From Pseudomonadota bacterium (GTDB taxonomy: Bacteria; Pseudomonadota; Alphaproteobacteria; Rhizobiales; Pleomorphomonadaceae), in the NCBI GenBank assembly GCA_018262575.1, contig JAGSYU010000027.1, positions 1-64,000 of the forward strand: a stretch of DNA of 64,000 nucleotides, read 5' to 3'. Shown in pieces: positions 63,879-64,000 of the stretch. Each line of letters opens with the position of its first letter. Position 1 is the stretch's first letter. A program made the position numbers and the translations under genes. Under the pieces are notes generated by a model, which saw only the letters and a list, made by a program, of their open reading frames with translations, was not told where the DNA came from and searched no databases.

Positions 63879-64000
63879 TCAGGCGGCCGAGGCGTGTTTT
63901 CCTTCGATTTCCCGTCGGGCCAGATCGGCGAGAAAGGCCGATCGCGTCAGTCCGCGCGTCTTGGCGATTTGGTCAATGGCAGCCAGAAGGCCGGCGTCCA
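63879..64000 (-). CDS. HicB-like antitoxin, C-terminal end (partial)
   Basis: The minus-strand frame enters from the right edge and gives 39 residues plus stop. It reads DAGLLAAIDQIAKTRGLTRS, then AFLADLARREIEGKHASAA. This matches the ribbon-helix-helix C-terminal DNA-binding region of HicB-type antitoxins (DxGLLxxID...GxTRSxFLAxxAR). The N-terminus and a hicA toxin gene, if any, lie beyond the window. Its frame ends at the TGA at 63881-63879. Confidence 0.7.
   Translation of the reverse strand, partial: DAGLLAAIDQIAKTRGLTRSAFLADLARREIEGKHASAA

Overview
The window looks like chromosomal DNA of an alphaproteobacterium, most likely order Hyphomicrobiales (Rhizobiales). The reasons are the high GC content with strong GC3 bias, dense short intergenic gaps, typically alphaproteobacterial families (BTLCP transglutaminase-like protein, PAS_5-type PAS protein, tandem PilZ protein, PdhS/PleC-like histidine kinase, DUF2339 protein, 2'-O-methyltransferase RlmB), and two copies of a palindromic repeat whose AAAAGTGG...CCGGTTTT core is common in rhizobial genomes. 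A genus cannot be fixed from the sequence alone.

Layout. 1-2.5 kb: end of a NitT/TauT/NMT1-class ABC importer operon. 2.7-8.5 kb: ArsR regulator, secreted transglutaminase-like protein, PAS->PilZ operon, a degenerate rhomboid, a CBS protein and two very small genes. 8.8-15.5 kb: housekeeping block radA, cvpA, purF, SDR, N-acetylmuramoyl-L-alanine amidase, lytic transglycosylase and the RNase P RNA gene. 15.7-28.8 kb: wrbA-like flavodoxin, family-4 uracil-DNA glycosylase, ETF-ubiquinone oxidoreductase, LuxR response regulator, Nudix, HD hydrolase, glyS, SleB-like hydrolase, acuI-like reductase, EamA permease, Mrp/ApbC and mobA. 29-33 kb: polar amino-acid ABC importer without an ATPase, a glycine-zipper lipoprotein and a beta-hydroxyacid dehydrogenase. 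33.2-34 kb: mntP behind a yybP-ykoY manganese riboswitch and a Fur/Mur-like palindrome. 34-44 kb: MFS/XRE pair, DUF2339 protein, histidine kinase, Lrp regulator, moaA and an orphan Tat-exported peptide-binding protein. 44-47 kb: PRTase and an ECF sigma/anti-sigma operon headed by a COG4315 lipoprotein.

47-55.5 kb is the most distinctive accessory module: a LacI regulator divergent from a sugar-type ABC importer (binding protein, two permeases, a 62-residue membrane protein, two ATPases) that ends in a fused DhaK-DhaL ketose kinase. Two near-palindromic operators 30 bp apart lie between the regulator and the importer, one inside the predicted promoter spacer. The second ATPase gene carries an internal deletion with a frameshift. 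The arrangement suggests uptake and phosphorylation of a short ketose (dihydroxyacetone, erythrulose, apulose or a relative).

55.6-64 kb: an acyltransferase in an AT-rich pocket, tRNA-Tyr, rlmB, tRNA-Thr, a GNAT, a translationally coupled Dpp/Opp-type ABC operon (two permeases, two ATPases) ending in a class V aminotransferase, tRNA-Gly, and the C-terminus of a HicB-like antitoxin running off the right edge.
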